Positions 53,635 to 64,000 of a stretch of DNA of 64,000 nucleotides are shown here, piece after piece. Under the pieces are notes generated by a model. That model saw nothing but the letters and a program-made list of their open reading frames with translations, was not told where the DNA came from and did not search any database. Both the position numbers and the translations under genes were made by a program. Numbering within the stretch: the stretch's first letter is position 1; each line of letters begins with the position of its first letter. Origin of the DNA: Catenaria anguillulae PL171 (lineage: Eukaryota; Blastocladiomycota; Blastocladiomycetes; Blastocladiales; Catenariaceae). The stretch spans positions 1,178,001-1,242,000 of the forward strand of contig MCFL01000001.1 of assembly GCA_002102555.1 (NCBI GenBank), in the 5' to 3' direction.

Positions 53635-56489
53635 ATGAACATGTTATCAAAGTCCAAGCATTTCCACCGCCACCACCACAATCACACGCCCAACCCGTCA
53701 TCCACGACTTTGCTGCCCACCACCTCCCTACCAGTTTCATCGTCCTCCTCTGGCGGTGGACTCTCTTTCTCGCTGGCCAGCGGCAGTGGCTCTGGCAACT
53801 CTGGCGGCGGCAAGCACCACGCCACGCAGCGCAAGCAGGCCGGCTCGGGCTCCAAGCGATCCAGCACGTCGGGCGGGGCCAACGCCAACGCCATGAAAAA
53901 GGGCACCTCGCTCAACCACTTGCTCAACTTCACGCTGCCGCCACGTCAGGTGCAACAGCCGTTGCCTGCGAGTGCTAATGCGCGCAAGTCGTCGTCGCGG
54001 GCCGCACCGAGAGGGGCAGGCGGTGCAGCGTGGGCGGCCGTGCATTCAAAGGAGCGCTTCATCAATGCAAAGTGTGATTCTATCAATTTTCCTTTCTTTG
54101 GGGAATTCCGGGGGCTGATTGTTTTTCTGTTTTGTGACCTAGCTTTCGATTCGTTGTCAAGCCCGAAGGATCGTACGTCAAGCAAATCGCCGACCCAGAT
54201 GTTCCCATCGACTGGGACCTCGTCGACCAAGTGGTATGGCTACCTACCCTCGTCACACAACATATCAATCAATTTGCCATTCATGCTCACATTTTGCCAA
54301 AGGGTGCCAGATTATGCCCACAACCGACCTACCTGCCTGCCCAATCTGCCTCACGTCCCCACCCACGGCCCCACGCATCACGAAATGCGGCCAGTGTTTT
54401 GTCTGCCCTGCATTTTGCACTACCACACGGTCGAGCCTTACGACGTATGGCGCGCTCGCTCGCGTGGCGACCCGTCTGTCCCCATGATCACGCAGCGGTG
54501 GCGCAAGTGCCCAATCTGCCACGACGCCATCTACGAGCCCGAGCTTCGCGCCGTGCGCTTGTGGACGGCCCCAACGCTGCCAAAGACGGCAACCGAACCG
54601 GTTCCTGGGGCCGTGGCCGACGGCGTAAATGCGGTTGCCGAACGACCAGACTTTTGCACCATGCACATTCCACGCACCATCCTCATCATCCGCGGGAAAA
54701 AGGGAGGCAAAGTTGCGCATGGGATCCGCCTGCGCCGCGCGCCGTGGACATGACCACGAGCGCGAACTCATGACTGCCGACGCGGAGTATGCGCGCGTGG
54801 CCGCGTCGGCCCCCTTGCACACGTCGACCTCACGCTCGTCGGCCGGTATCCTGGGTCGGTGCTCGTGTTTCCAATTGCTTGTCCGACATCGCCAACATTT
54901 GCCACATTCTCGGCCTCAAGGCGGCAAGCCCAGTGGTCACTTGTGCCCGCCCAGTGTCGCTGATCCTGGTGCTCTGTCGTTTGCACGCCTGCTCACGTCC
55001 ACGCCCGAGTACCTCGCGACCGAAGTGTGGGCAAAAGATCGGGAGGAGATTGAGGCGGAAAGGACCAGTACGGCCACGGCCGTGGGCGCAATTGCGAGCG
55101 AGGCGGCCAGCGAAAGCGTTGCACAATCGCTCGTGTTTCTGGGCATGGCGGCCGAGAGCCTGGATCGCTTGATTGCCGAGTGCCAGGAAAAGATGCTGGG
55201 CGCGGAAGAACGAGCAACGTCGGCGGCCAAACATAATTCTGGTCGAGGCGGGCGTGGTGGCCGAGGCAACAAGCAAGACTCGGCCAGTGCCGCGGCTGGC
55301 CAAGACTCGTCCATGGCTACTCCTCCGACACCTGCGGACGTGCTCTACTTTTACGTGGCGGCCAACGGCTCGCACACGTACCTGCACCCTGCCGACGCCA
55401 AAGTGCTCGCCTCCGTGTTTCGCGGCTACGCCAACTGCCCGCCACGTCTCTCCGTGCCCGTCTTGCATGTCCAAGAAACAACCATCACAACCGACTTGCG
55501 CCTGCAATTCCCAAGCCTCGCGCACATTCCCGAAGGCTGCGACGTGACGCTTCTTGAGGTGGACGTTGCGCGCATTGTGCGCGACGCAGCCGCACGTGAT
55601 GGGACCGAGAGCGAGGCCGAGTTTATGCTCAATGTGCTTGACGGGTACGCGGCCGAGCTGTTTGAGCGCAAGCGCGCACGCCTGCTCAAGGCACGCAAGG
55701 AGGCCGTGGTGCACTGGCGCGCACTTGCCGACCAGGCAAAGGATCCGCGTCGCAGGCCCGGGGCGTGATTGACCCGGACTTGTGGGATCCGCACGGGCAT
55801 CATCGCGGGAGCTTGGACGGCGGGCATCGCGATGACGGAGCCAGCGCCGCGTTGGAAATGGACATGGATCCCGACCTTGCAAGGGCATTGGCAGAATCGG
55901 CCGCATTGGCCGGAACTACGCCGCCAAAGGCAAGCAGTGCGACGGTGCGGACACCGGGCAGTCGTCGTTTGCACAGGCGGCAAGGTCCGCGTCGCACAAG
56001 ATTGGCGGCCGACTGCTGGATCGTGGGGTGCAGAGCAGCCGGTTTCGTCGTCGGCGTATGCTCTGGATTTGGGCGTGTTGGGTGCCGAACTGGATGCCTT
56101 GGACAGTCGTCGGATCAAGAACGGCATCGGCGCGGCGGCGGGGTTGGGAGGCGGATGAGCCAGAGTAGTGGGAGCAGCGAGTATGAACAAGAGCATGAGG
56201 AGGAGCATGAGGAGGATTGGTATGGGCATGATGACGAGCACGACGATTACGGCGATGTGTCGGTTGCTGGAGATCGGTTTGGGCAAGCGGTTGTGATTGC
56301 AGCGCGGGCGGGGCGGGGCAGTAGCGGGACCAATGGCGCGGTCGGTCAAAAGGGTGCAGGCGCAAAGCAGTTTGTTGGGGGAGGTGGCGGGGCGAGTGCC
56401 GGTGGCGGTGTGGTGGCGGCGGCAAGAAGGGTAAGAAGGCTAAGGGCAAGACGATTGCGTTGAATGCGGGACATCGCAGCTACCATTGA
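53635..56489 (+). CDS. RNF10: RNF10 homologue, RING-type E3 ubiquitin ligase
   Basis: Exons 53635-54071, 54143-54233 and 54311-56489 (introns of 71 and 77 bases). Family blocks are clear: SLNHLLNFTLPPR, then ERFINANFRFVVKPEGSYVK, ADPDVPIDWDLVDQV, and the RING (CPICL, PRITKCG, VFCLPCILHY, RKCPICHDAIY). Near the end come VLYFYVAANGSHTYLHPADA, FPSLAHIPEGCDVTLLEVDV and FERKRARLLKARKEAV, the typical C-terminal domain. The tail ends in a Lys-rich GKKAKGKTIAL. About eight single-base losses are needed, near 54390, 54750, 54765, 55765, 55945, 56040, 56150 and 56430. The first falls in the codon of the RING histidine (CA followed by GTG). The stretch 54830-55000 is poorly conserved and may hold more. 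RNF10 ubiquitinates 40S ribosomal proteins on stalled ribosomes in animals; Mag2 is the yeast relative. Confidence 0.85.
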
Positions 56490-56729
56490 CGGCCGTGTTC
56501 TCTTTCCACTTGTCCCTGTTCCGATGCTTGCTCTCTTCGAGTTTTTGTCACTCTGATCCCTTCAGTTTGTACTCTCTTCTAGCCCCCCCCCCCCCACATG
56601 TCCTTTTGTTGAGAAAAACAAGTCGAATACCATTTCGCCATCTGCCCGTCCTGTCGCCTCTCTCTTGCTTCCCTCCCCTTGCCTCTTGGTCTGCCTCGCG
56701 TACGCCGGTTCGTGGCCTTGGCAGCGAAT
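56490..56729. other. Pyrimidine-rich 3' flank of the RNF10 gene
   Basis: C/T-rich, with a run of 13 C at 56583-56595, resembling the flank of the PKA regulatory gene. Confidence 0.4.
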
Positions 56730-57000
56730 GCGGGCATCTTGGTTCATTTCATGTAAAAACATTGTTACCGTATGCCTTGCATTCCGCCAGCAAGATTCCG
56801 TCCTCCTCCAGGCATCCATCTCGTACTGTTGGCGAGTGCGGGCGGTCCAGAGCAGATGTGGATTGCAGAGCTCGAGTGGATGTTGGACCGTGTCGTGCCG
56901 AGCTAGGTGCGCGGGTCGCGGCAGTTTCGACAGGCTGCCAAGTTGGTTTTGCAAAAGTATCCGAGCTTGGGGTCCTTGCAAAATGTTCCTGACTCGTGAC
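56730..57000 (+). pseudogene. 3' remnant of an F-box-like family member
   Basis: Two short stretches match the C-terminus of the neighbouring gene at 57147-59545. VTVCLAFRQQDSVLL (about 56767-56811) aligns with VSGVCDAFERMQQADRSED. AELEWMLDRVVPS, a stop, then VRGSRQFRQAAKLVLQKYPS (about 56860-56976) aligns with PELMWMLSRVPHRVRKAPEF and WKTIRSLVHKYPSL. An in-frame TAG and divergence mark it as long dead. It shows that a further copy once stood immediately upstream. Confidence 0.65.
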
Positions 57001-57146
57001 CAGCTCAGTGTTGACCTGGTGTCCTGTTGCTGATGTTTATCCATCGTGTTGTGTCCTGTGAATGAATGAAGAGCGCTCACTGCCCAAGAGAAACGGTACC
57101 CACGCCCAAGAATTAGTTTGTGCAATGCAATCATCTTTTGAGCATC

Positions 57147-59545
57147 ATGTTATCGGCCTATGACATCTTGCCAGCCGAGCTACTTCTCGGCTGTCTCGCC
57201 CTTGCTCGCCCATCAGCTCACATTGTACTGTCGTGCCGCCTCGCATCAGACGCTCTGGCCGATGGTCAGCACGCCCGCTTGGCATGGACTCATTACATCA
57301 TCTTTCATTCCGACTTGGAACCATTTTACGACGGCGCCGCACCTGGCGCATACTTGGAGTGTCCCGAAATCCTCTTCTATCCATCCCGCCTCGCACACTT
57401 TCTCCGTTTGCAACTGCCGCCAAAGTGTACTCTTTACCCGTACGACCGCTACGAATTCGGGCCTCTCGCTCCCGCCGTTTTGGCCACGAGCAAAGACACT
57501 TGTCACGTTCTCACGCCGGCATTTATTGACTGGTTGTTTTGCCCAAGCGGGCCATTCTCGAGACTACTCGCCAAAGACTTCAACGACCTTGCTCGTCAAC
57601 TAGAATCGAGCCTTGTGCCGCTAAGAAACATCATCGTGTCAAGCACGACCCTAGCGCCACACCTAGAAACCATACTACCTCATGTGTACTGGAAGCCCGT
57701 TCCGGATCTTTGCTTCTTGCTCGTTTTCTTTATCCGTTCGAGTCAACTCGAGCAGCTCTCCAAAACTCTCGTCCATCTTTGTCGCATCGTTCCTCAGCTT
57801 GGCCAAGTCCACCTTCCTCTTTCGCTTTGGGCAACAAGTGCACTCGACCGATGCGACGAATTTGACTCGTTCGTGCGCCACACCGACTTTCCCGATCGCA
57901 CCTGCTCCCTTCCTTTCTTTCTGGCGTCGCTTGCTCTCATCGACCTTGCACAACCCACACTTCAAGTCATTCTCGCCCACTTTCCACAATTCCCCACAAC
58001 CGACCTTGTTGATGGTTTTCTCTCACATCCGCCGCTGGTCCAGCACTTCAAGCACATGCTCGGCGAGTGCCGCGACGTGGCTCGCGTCACGGATCTCCTC
58101 GCCTGGCTGTTTGCCAACCAAAGCATCCAGCACCCAAATTCGCTCTTGTTCCCGATCTCGCTTCCGGGCGACGTCACGCTGCTTGATTACACCGTCTTTT
58201 GCGCGTTGCTCTTGCGCTTTGACATTCCGCACTTTATCGCGCCCATGTCGCGCGAGGAGAGGGCGCGGGTGGCCGGCTATTCTGAGCAATTCTTTGAGGA
58301 ATGGCTAGACCGTGGTGATTTGACGCGGAATGAACTGTTGCCGTTGGTTTTGGACCATCAACTATTGACCCGAAGGCTGCTCGTCTTGCTCCTCAAGTCG
58401 ACTTTGGACAATGACCTTGATTCCGCTCAGCAATTGATTCTCACCAGTCTTGCTCATCAAGGGGACTTGGACGAGCTGTTTATTGATGGTATGTATATCC
58501 AACGTGATTATTTCCGCCTTCGATTCACGTCTTGCAATACGCTTGCTTCACAGCGCTCGGAAAATCGACCAACGATCAGTGCCACGCCCGTGTTCTCACG
58601 ATCTTACACGACAGTCTCGTCGCCCACGGTCTCGATCCAACAGCCGCTCTCATTGAACATGCCTCCCGCGAGTCATGCTTCTTCCTTGGGGATATGCTTT
58701 TTCCGTCAACAGATGGCCCATCTACACATCTTTCGTGGGACTTTGACCGCATCTTTCTTGCGTGGGCCGAAGGCACACTCCACCGTGACTGTCATGAGCC
58801 GGCGTCAAACGAACATGTTTCCTTCGTCTTGTCCATCGCCGACTGCGCCCTCGAGTCGCCCAGCGACGAGTATCTTGACTGTCTCTGCGCCGCCTTTACG
58901 CCCGCCAGACTCGTCCAAACCCTTGTCTCATGCGTTCACCAGTTCGCCTTGGGCGATCGTTTTGTGCAGTGCACGCCAACAGGGGGTCGGTCGATTGGCC
59001 ACCTCACTGCGCTCGTCAAACGCAAGGAGCTCCAAACCCACCCAATTTTCACCCACGAATATCTTACCGAGCCCGAGCTTCGGAAATTCAAACAAGCCGT
59101 GGCGTTTTCCATGAGCCGCCGCTTGCCCACGACGTACTCGACCACGCTGGACCCAACTCTCGACTGCATGCGCTATGTCGCGTATCACGTCGCCTCGCTG
59201 GACCTCAAGTTTGTCAAGTCGAGCGTCCGTTGGGACAAGCACGTTGCGCCATGGGTTTGGCATTGGTTTTCGCAGCCCGAGCTGGATCGGTTGATGGTCA
59301 GCGTGTCGGGCGTTTGTGATGCGTTTGAGCGCATGCAGCAGGCGGATCGCAGCGAGGACGTGGTTGTACCCGAGCTGATGTGGATGCTGAGCCGTGTGCC
59401 GCACAGGGTGCGCAAGGCGCCCGAGTTTTGGAAGACGATTCGGTCGCTTGTGCACAAGTACCCGAGTTTGGAGTGTGCGTTGAATGAGTCAAAAGTGTGG
59501 TTGGATTGGCAGATTGTTTTGTTGGCACCTTCACAGTTGGGGTGA
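57147..59545 (+). CDS. F-box-like lineage-specific family protein, copy 1
   Basis: Two exons, 57147-58488 and 58554-59545 (intron 65 bases, gtatgt...cacag), encode 777 residues without frame breaks. The start (YDILPAELLLGCLALARPSA) resembles an F-box (the L-P-x-E-L/I pattern). The rest is helical with many Leu, Phe and Trp, without a family that I can name. Blocks shared with copy 2 are FIDWLFCPSGP, PDLCFLLVFFIRSSQLEQLS, LIDLAQPTLQVIL, VTDLLAWLFANQ, SIGHLTALVKR and the final 100 residues. A substrate-receptor role in ubiquitination is possible if the F-box is real. Part of its 3' end is nearly identical to copy 2. Confidence 0.75.
59177..59471 (+). repeat. Near-identical block shared with 62133-62427
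   Basis: About 295 bases (VAYHVASLDLKFVKSSVRWD to LVHKYPS) are about 95% identical at the nucleotide level to 62133-62427 by eye, while the rest of the two genes is diverged. The first 110 bases are identical. Confidence 0.85.
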
Positions 59546-60022
59546 ATGTGGTTCCGTTTTACATACCTACCAACCCGAGGTCGAGTTCCAAGAGTTGACC
59601 AAGACCGATGACACATTGTGGTGACAGATCCTCACTGACTGGTCCACGAGTAGCTACCCATTCTCCTGCTTGGACACTGCTTGGACAACACCCAAGTCAA
59701 CAAAGGTACGCATGGGACAATGTCAAACGGCTCCCAGTGTTTCTTTACGCCACATGAGCTGTTTCCACCTTTAATTGCGGCACACTGTCCTGCAGGCACT
59801 GTCCAAAACAATGTCCGCATGGGCCCGGGTGCAAGTGGGCGTTGTGGACAAGTGGACACAAGCTGGAAACATTATCATAAATGTGGACACGAGCTGGACA
59901 CATTATCATTATCATGTCATCTTCTGCCGCCCATCTCACCTTCAAAAGAGAATCACAACCCCGGCTGCTGCAAGCTGAAGTCGAGCGCAACTGTACAGGC
60001 ATCGCCGCAGAGCCCATACGCC
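59546..60022. other. Spacer between the two family members
   Basis: Contains two 25-base direct repeats of the form tggacac(a/g)agctgga(a/c)-acattatca at 59852-59876 and 59883-59907. No gene seen. Confidence 0.5.
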
Positions 60023-62444
60023 ATGAAATCGACAACGTCAACACCATTCGATCTCATACCGGCCGAGCTGTGGCACCAGGCCCTGTGCCTTTCTCGCCCA
60101 TCTGCACACATTGCCGCGGCCAGTCGTCTGACGTCAGAGGCACTCCAAGACGGTGAGCCTGCCCGCTTGTCCTGGACCTTCCGCATCATCTTTCACTCGC
60201 CGCTGCTGCCACTGTACAGGAGAGTTGATCCACCCGCTTTCGATCATCAAACTGGTCGCGAAATCAGGATGTATTATCCATCTCGACTCGCCCAGTACCT
60301 TTTCCACCAGCTGCCCGGCAAGTCTACTCGGGACACGCCTACCCGGGACACGCAACACCTCTTCGTATCCGGTGCCATCTCTCCTACCACGATCGACGGG
60401 TCACTCGCGACGCATTCGTTGTTGACGCCAGGACTTATCGATTGGTTGTTTTGCCCCAACGGCCCGCTTGCACGTCGTCGCCCAAAAACCGTCGACGGGC
60501 TTGCAACGCAACTCAAATGTGTGCTGATGCCTCTCATGCCACTCATGCCACTCGTACGGCCTCCCCTGGGGCTGTGCCGTCGCTCATCATGAAGGTTAAA
60601 AACACCGTGACGACGCTCAACCACCTGAGCTGGCAGCCTGCTCCCGATTATTGCTTCTTGCTCGTCTACTTCGTTCGATCGGGCCAACTCGTCCAGCTCT
60701 CGTCCATGCTTTCTCACCTCACCCATCTATTCCCACAACTTGACCAACTCGTTCTCCCGTTTTGTCTGTGGGCAACGACAACGCTGGACCGGTCCTGTGA
60801 GCTATTCCCACTCCACCGCGATCATCCACTTTCGACTCGCGTGTCTCTCCCTGTGTTTCTTGCGTCGATGGCTCTTATTGACTGGTCTGTGCCGACCCTC
60901 GACGTGGTTTTCGACCGCTTCCCAAACGTTTCGCGTGGCGACTTCCTCAAGCAGTTCTTTTCCCTTCGCCCCTTGGTGCATCGCTTCAAGCAAATGCTCG
61001 CCAGATGCGAGCCAGTTTCCCGGATCACTCAAGTCCTGGATTGGATTCTCGCCAATCAAGGTATCGACGACGGCGTCAGATCCAACCTCTTCCCCGTCTC
61101 TGTCCTTTTGGATGGCGCGTATCTTCCGTATCCCACGTTCTTAACGCTGCTTTCCAAGTACGAAGTACCCTTGCACATCTCGCTCATGTCCCAGGCGAAC
61201 GGGCGGACGTACAAAACTGTTTTCAGTCAACAGTTGCGAGGTGGCTCATCAATGACGAGAACGAGATTAAGGAGGCGCTTATGAGCCTGGTCCTTGAGCA
61301 TGATTTGGTGACTTTGAAGCAGGCCGAGTTGATTTTGAAGTGGGCAACTTGTTTCGGAACCGACGGTGCAAGAGATTTGATTGGAGGAAAGATGGCCAAG
61401 AATGGCAGGCTGTTGGACCTTTACATTGAGGGTATGTGGCGGCCATGCATCGTTGTTTCCATATCATGCGTGCTCTCGCAAGACTGATCACCTTTGCGTT
61501 GCCTTTTAGCTTTTGTCCGCGGGACCACCAAGAACAAAAACTTAGACACGGATTGGTTGTATCACCTCCATGATTACCTGGTAAAGTACGACGGCGCGCC
61601 AACTACCCGTTTGCTCCAGCATCTCCCTCGCTTGGATTGCTGCAAGCTCGCCCAGATCCTGTTTCCAACCGACACAAGGCTCCAATCCATTCCTTGGGAC
61701 TTTGGAAAAGTTCTCTTTTCGTGGGCGGCTGGCGACCTGCCTCTAGCTTGCCACGAGATCCATTCTCCCAACCACACGACCCTCCTGTCCAACATACTCG
61801 ACCAAGCGTTTGCATCTCCAAGCAGCGCGTCCCTCGATCGCTTTTCCCAGTCAATTCCAACCAACGTTTACGTCCAACTCCTTGCCGCACGCACCATCAA
61901 CCTCGTGCAGGACGGCCGCTTCCGCGCAAATGCGGCAGCCGCGTGCCGCTCGATTGGCCATCTCACCGCACTCCTCAATCGCCGTTGCCATGGTCACCGG
62001 CTGTTTTCCGAAACACACCTTTCACCCGCACTCGTCAAGCGATTCAGGCACTGCATTGCACTTTCAATGAGCCATTGGCTCCCCGCCGCGTACTCAACGG
62101 CGCTGGACCCGAGCGCCGACGCTGCTCGGTTTGTCGCGTATCACGTCGCCTCGCTGGACCTCAAGTTTGTCAAGTCGAGCGTCCGTTGGGACAAGCACGT
62201 TGCGCCATGGGTTTGGCATTGGTTTTCGCAGCCCGAGCTCGACAAGTTGATGGTCAGCGTGTCGGGCGTTTGTGATGCGTTTGAGCGCATGCAGCAGGCG
62301 GATCGCAGCGAGGACGAGGTTGTACCCGAGTTGGCGTGGATGCTGAGCCGTGTGCCACACAGGGTGCTCAAGGCGCCCGAGTTTTGGAAGACGATTGGGT
62401 CGCTTGTGCACAAGTATCCGAGTTTTGAGGCTGACAATGAATGA
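60023..62444 (+). CDS. F-box-like lineage-specific family protein, copy 2
   Basis: Exons 60023-61431 and 61510-62444 (intron 78 bases, in the same place as in copy 1) encode about 781 residues if one base is lost near 60585 and another near 61235. The start, FDLIPAELWHQALCLSRPSA, parallels copy 1. Shared blocks are LIDWLFCPNGP, PDYCFLLVYFVRSGQLVQLS, ALIDWSVPTLDVVF, ITQVLDWILANQ, SIGHLTALLNR and the C-terminal 100 residues. An insert of three LMP repeats (MPLMPLMPL) lies close to the first break. The two frame breaks may be real inactivation or sequence errors; the intact second exon and conserved intron favour a living gene. Confidence 0.65.
62133..62427 (+). repeat. Near-identical block shared with 59177-59471
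   Basis: Counterpart of the block in copy 1; likely the result of gene conversion. Confidence 0.85.
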
Positions 62445-62565
62445 GTCGAATGTGTTGTTACATTGGCGGTTTATTTTGTGTTATCATCGTTTGACTGTCA
62501 CAGAAAGAATATACACGTAGTCGATTTTGCACGTGCATGGACAGAAATGGAGACAAGAGCTAGGT

Positions 62566-64000
62566 TTAATCGTCTTCAAGCGGCAAAGTGTCGGCCGCAG
62601 CAATAAACGGCTTCCGAAACGCTTGATAAATGCGTTGTGCCTGGCCGTAACAGTCAAAGAGTGTCAGCGATTGGTGCGCTCGTGATAGAATGCCAAGGAC
62701 AACATACCTTTTTCTCGCCAATTCCTGGACACGACGCCAAATCCGTGACGGTAGCTGCACAATCTTTGCAAATGTCCCAAAGGTTGCCGACAATGTGATC
62801 ACGTCGGTACGATTGACGCCCTTGATTTGCGTGAGCGCATCCGTCAACTGTAAAGATCATGCAAGTTGATTGTGAGTCGGCAACTAGTATATGGCAAACA
62901 AGATGACAACTTTGGATTGCACGTACTCGCGACGAATAATCGTCCTCGTGCCTGCCCATGAGCGCATCTGCAGGCCGATGTTCCATGGACTTGTACATTT
63001 CGAGATACTTTGCACACTCCTCGTTGTTTGCCGCCAGTATCAACGTCAAGTCATTGGCAATGCACACGCCGTTGACCTCCCTGACCGTGCTCACATGATC
63101 GCCCACATCCACCAACACAAGCAGCACGCGCAGCTCGAAATGGCCCTGGATGCCGCGAATCCGCTGCACAATGTACTCTGGGTGCAAGCGGTGGTACTTG
63201 ATGCCAAGAACAAGACGCCTGCGGTTGCGCCGACCACGTAGTCTGCGGGCGTCCCGTCCGAGTATTCCCAGGGAACAGTCAGGATGTGGTCGAGGACGGG
63301 GTTGCCGCGTTGGCGCGGGTTGACGAGGATGGCAGAGCCGATGCTTGCTGATGATGTGGACCGTGAGGCGAGAACTGCGGTTGGGTTTGTGGACGGTGCC
63401 GCGGATGAGGTCACGGGGGCAGATGAGGAGGAGGAGGAAGAGGAGGAGGCGGGCGCAGGATGGGCGCCGGGAAGATCGGGCAGTTTGAAGAGATCGTCGT
63501 CGTTGAGAGCCTTGCGTTTGCGGGCGTAGCTGGCGCGGGAGGAAGGGCCGCCCGACGTGATGAGCGGCTGTGCGCCCTCGTGGTAGATGGATCGTGATTG
63601 TGACTGTTGGTCAGTGGGCCCTGGTTGCGGCGGACCCATTGGACCGAGTGGGAGAGGAGGAGGCATTGGTGGCCCCGAGACAGTGTTGGCTCGATGCTGC
63701 CAAGCTGGCCGACTCAATGATTCTGGGCTGGTCGCAGTCATGGGCATTGGCGAGCCAGATGGTGGCGGCCGCGGGGTTGCGCCAAACGGCGGGGTAGGTG
63801 CAGCCTGAGAGGCAAACCCATAGCCTGTTCCTTGTCCTTGGCCGCTCCCTGGTGCTGGTGCCTGTGCCGGCTGACCATGTCCCAGACTCGGGCGTAAATG
63901 AGGTTGGGGCGCGTCCAAGGCGGCGGCAACCGAGGGCACGACAAAGCGCGGGCGCTGAGGCTGAGGGGGAGGGGGAGGGTTGGGCGGCTGACCCTGAGCC
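62566..64000 (-). CDS. RAD10: DNA excision repair protein ERCC1/Rad10 (5' end outside window)
   Basis: Three exons visible: from the window edge to 62927, then 62847-62708 and 62640-62566 (introns of 79 and 67 bases). Conserved blocks are NPRQRGNPVLDHILTVPWEY, DYVVGATAGVLFL, ELRVLLVLVDVGD, CIANDLTLILAANNEECAKY and RPADALMGRHEDDYSSRV, the nuclease-like domain without its catalytic residues. The double helix-hairpin-helix follows (LTDALTQIKGVNRTDVITLS; LASCPGIGEKK; AQRIYQAFRKPF). ERCC1 pairs with XPF/Rad1 to cut damaged DNA on its 5' side. One base seems lost near 63195 (between LFL and KYHRLHPEYI) and one near 62745. The N-terminal 200 residues are Pro/Ser/Gly-rich. No start codon is visible before the edge. 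Confidence 0.93.

Noticed and set aside
56730-62444. Transposon origin of the F-box-like cluster
   Set aside because: No reverse transcriptase, transposase, terminal repeats or target-site duplications are visible, and the members keep an intron at the same position.
13078-63939. Programmed frameshifting or ultra-short introns as the explanation of the breaks
   Set aside because: The shift sites share no slippery sequence, the clear introns are 62-94 bases with good GT-AG ends, and at PKA-R the family spacing requires a missing base rather than a removed segment. It is kept only as an alternative to be tested.
1-64000. tRNA, rRNA or other structured RNA genes
   Set aside because: I saw no cloverleaf with A and B boxes and no rRNA core sequence while reading; a covariance-model scan would be needed to exclude small RNAs.

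Overview
The window is nuclear DNA of a zoosporic (flagellated) fungus. Genes are spaced closely on both strands and are interrupted by short GT-AG introns of about 62-94 bp, many with GTATGT/GTACGT-type donors. The conserved genes are fungal or general eukaryotic: importin alpha, PKA regulatory subunit, an endopolyphosphatase, an ERCC1/Rad10 homologue, a Fun30/SMARCAD1-type SNF2 ATPase, an RNF10 homologue and an ataxin-10-like protein. A CCDC113/CFAP263 axonemal homologue implies a cilium. A remnant of a tandem repeat with an ALNWASEHGDVNVLEWW core resembles, from memory, repeat families of Blastocladiomycota such as Allomyces or Catenaria. That placement is inference.

Layout. 0-1.6 kb: a broken, unrecognised coding locus. 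2-9.3 kb: a duplicated membrane-protein locus, intact copy at 2265-4604 and broken copy at 7542-9260, flanking the CFAP263 gene. 9.7-17.2 kb: two long coiled-coil proteins, one ending in a C1q/TNF-like beta domain. 17.9-26.9 kb: ataxin-10-like, acyl-CoA-synthetase-like pseudoenzyme, importin alpha, HNH-type protein, and a helical protein with a Gly/Ala-rich hydrophobic segment. 27-38.6 kb: repeat-protein remnant, methyltransferase, F-box/beta-propeller protein, endopolyphosphatase, Gly-zipper-like protein, and a dead member of an F-box-like family. 39-45.6 kb: SNF2 ATPase and a membrane-anchored SH3 protein. 46-49 kb: a paralogous pair with an ADP-ribosyltransferase-like motif layout. 51-56.5 kb: PKA regulatory subunit and RNF10. 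56.7-62.4 kb: the F-box-like family again (one remnant, two long copies with a converted 3' end). 62.6-64 kb: ERCC1, cut by the window edge.

Many genes contain apparent frameshifts, and every one that I could resolve behaves as loss of a single base. By my count there are about 40, including in normally indispensable genes: two in the second cyclic-nucleotide domain of PKA-R, one inside the RING His codon of RNF10, six in the SNF2 gene. Other stretches of 1-3 kb have none. I therefore read most of them as unpolished consensus errors, and give such loci as genes with the broken points stated. Loci with in-frame stops, missing domains and decayed homology (37.6-38.6 kb, 56.7-57.0 kb) are given as true pseudogenes.

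Functionally the window is ordinary housekeeping (nuclear import, DNA repair, chromatin, cAMP signalling, polyphosphate) interleaved with fast-evolving lineage-specific paralogue families. The least-described material is the membrane-protein duplication, the ART-like pair with its Ser/Asp repeat, and the F-box-like family with recent gene conversion.
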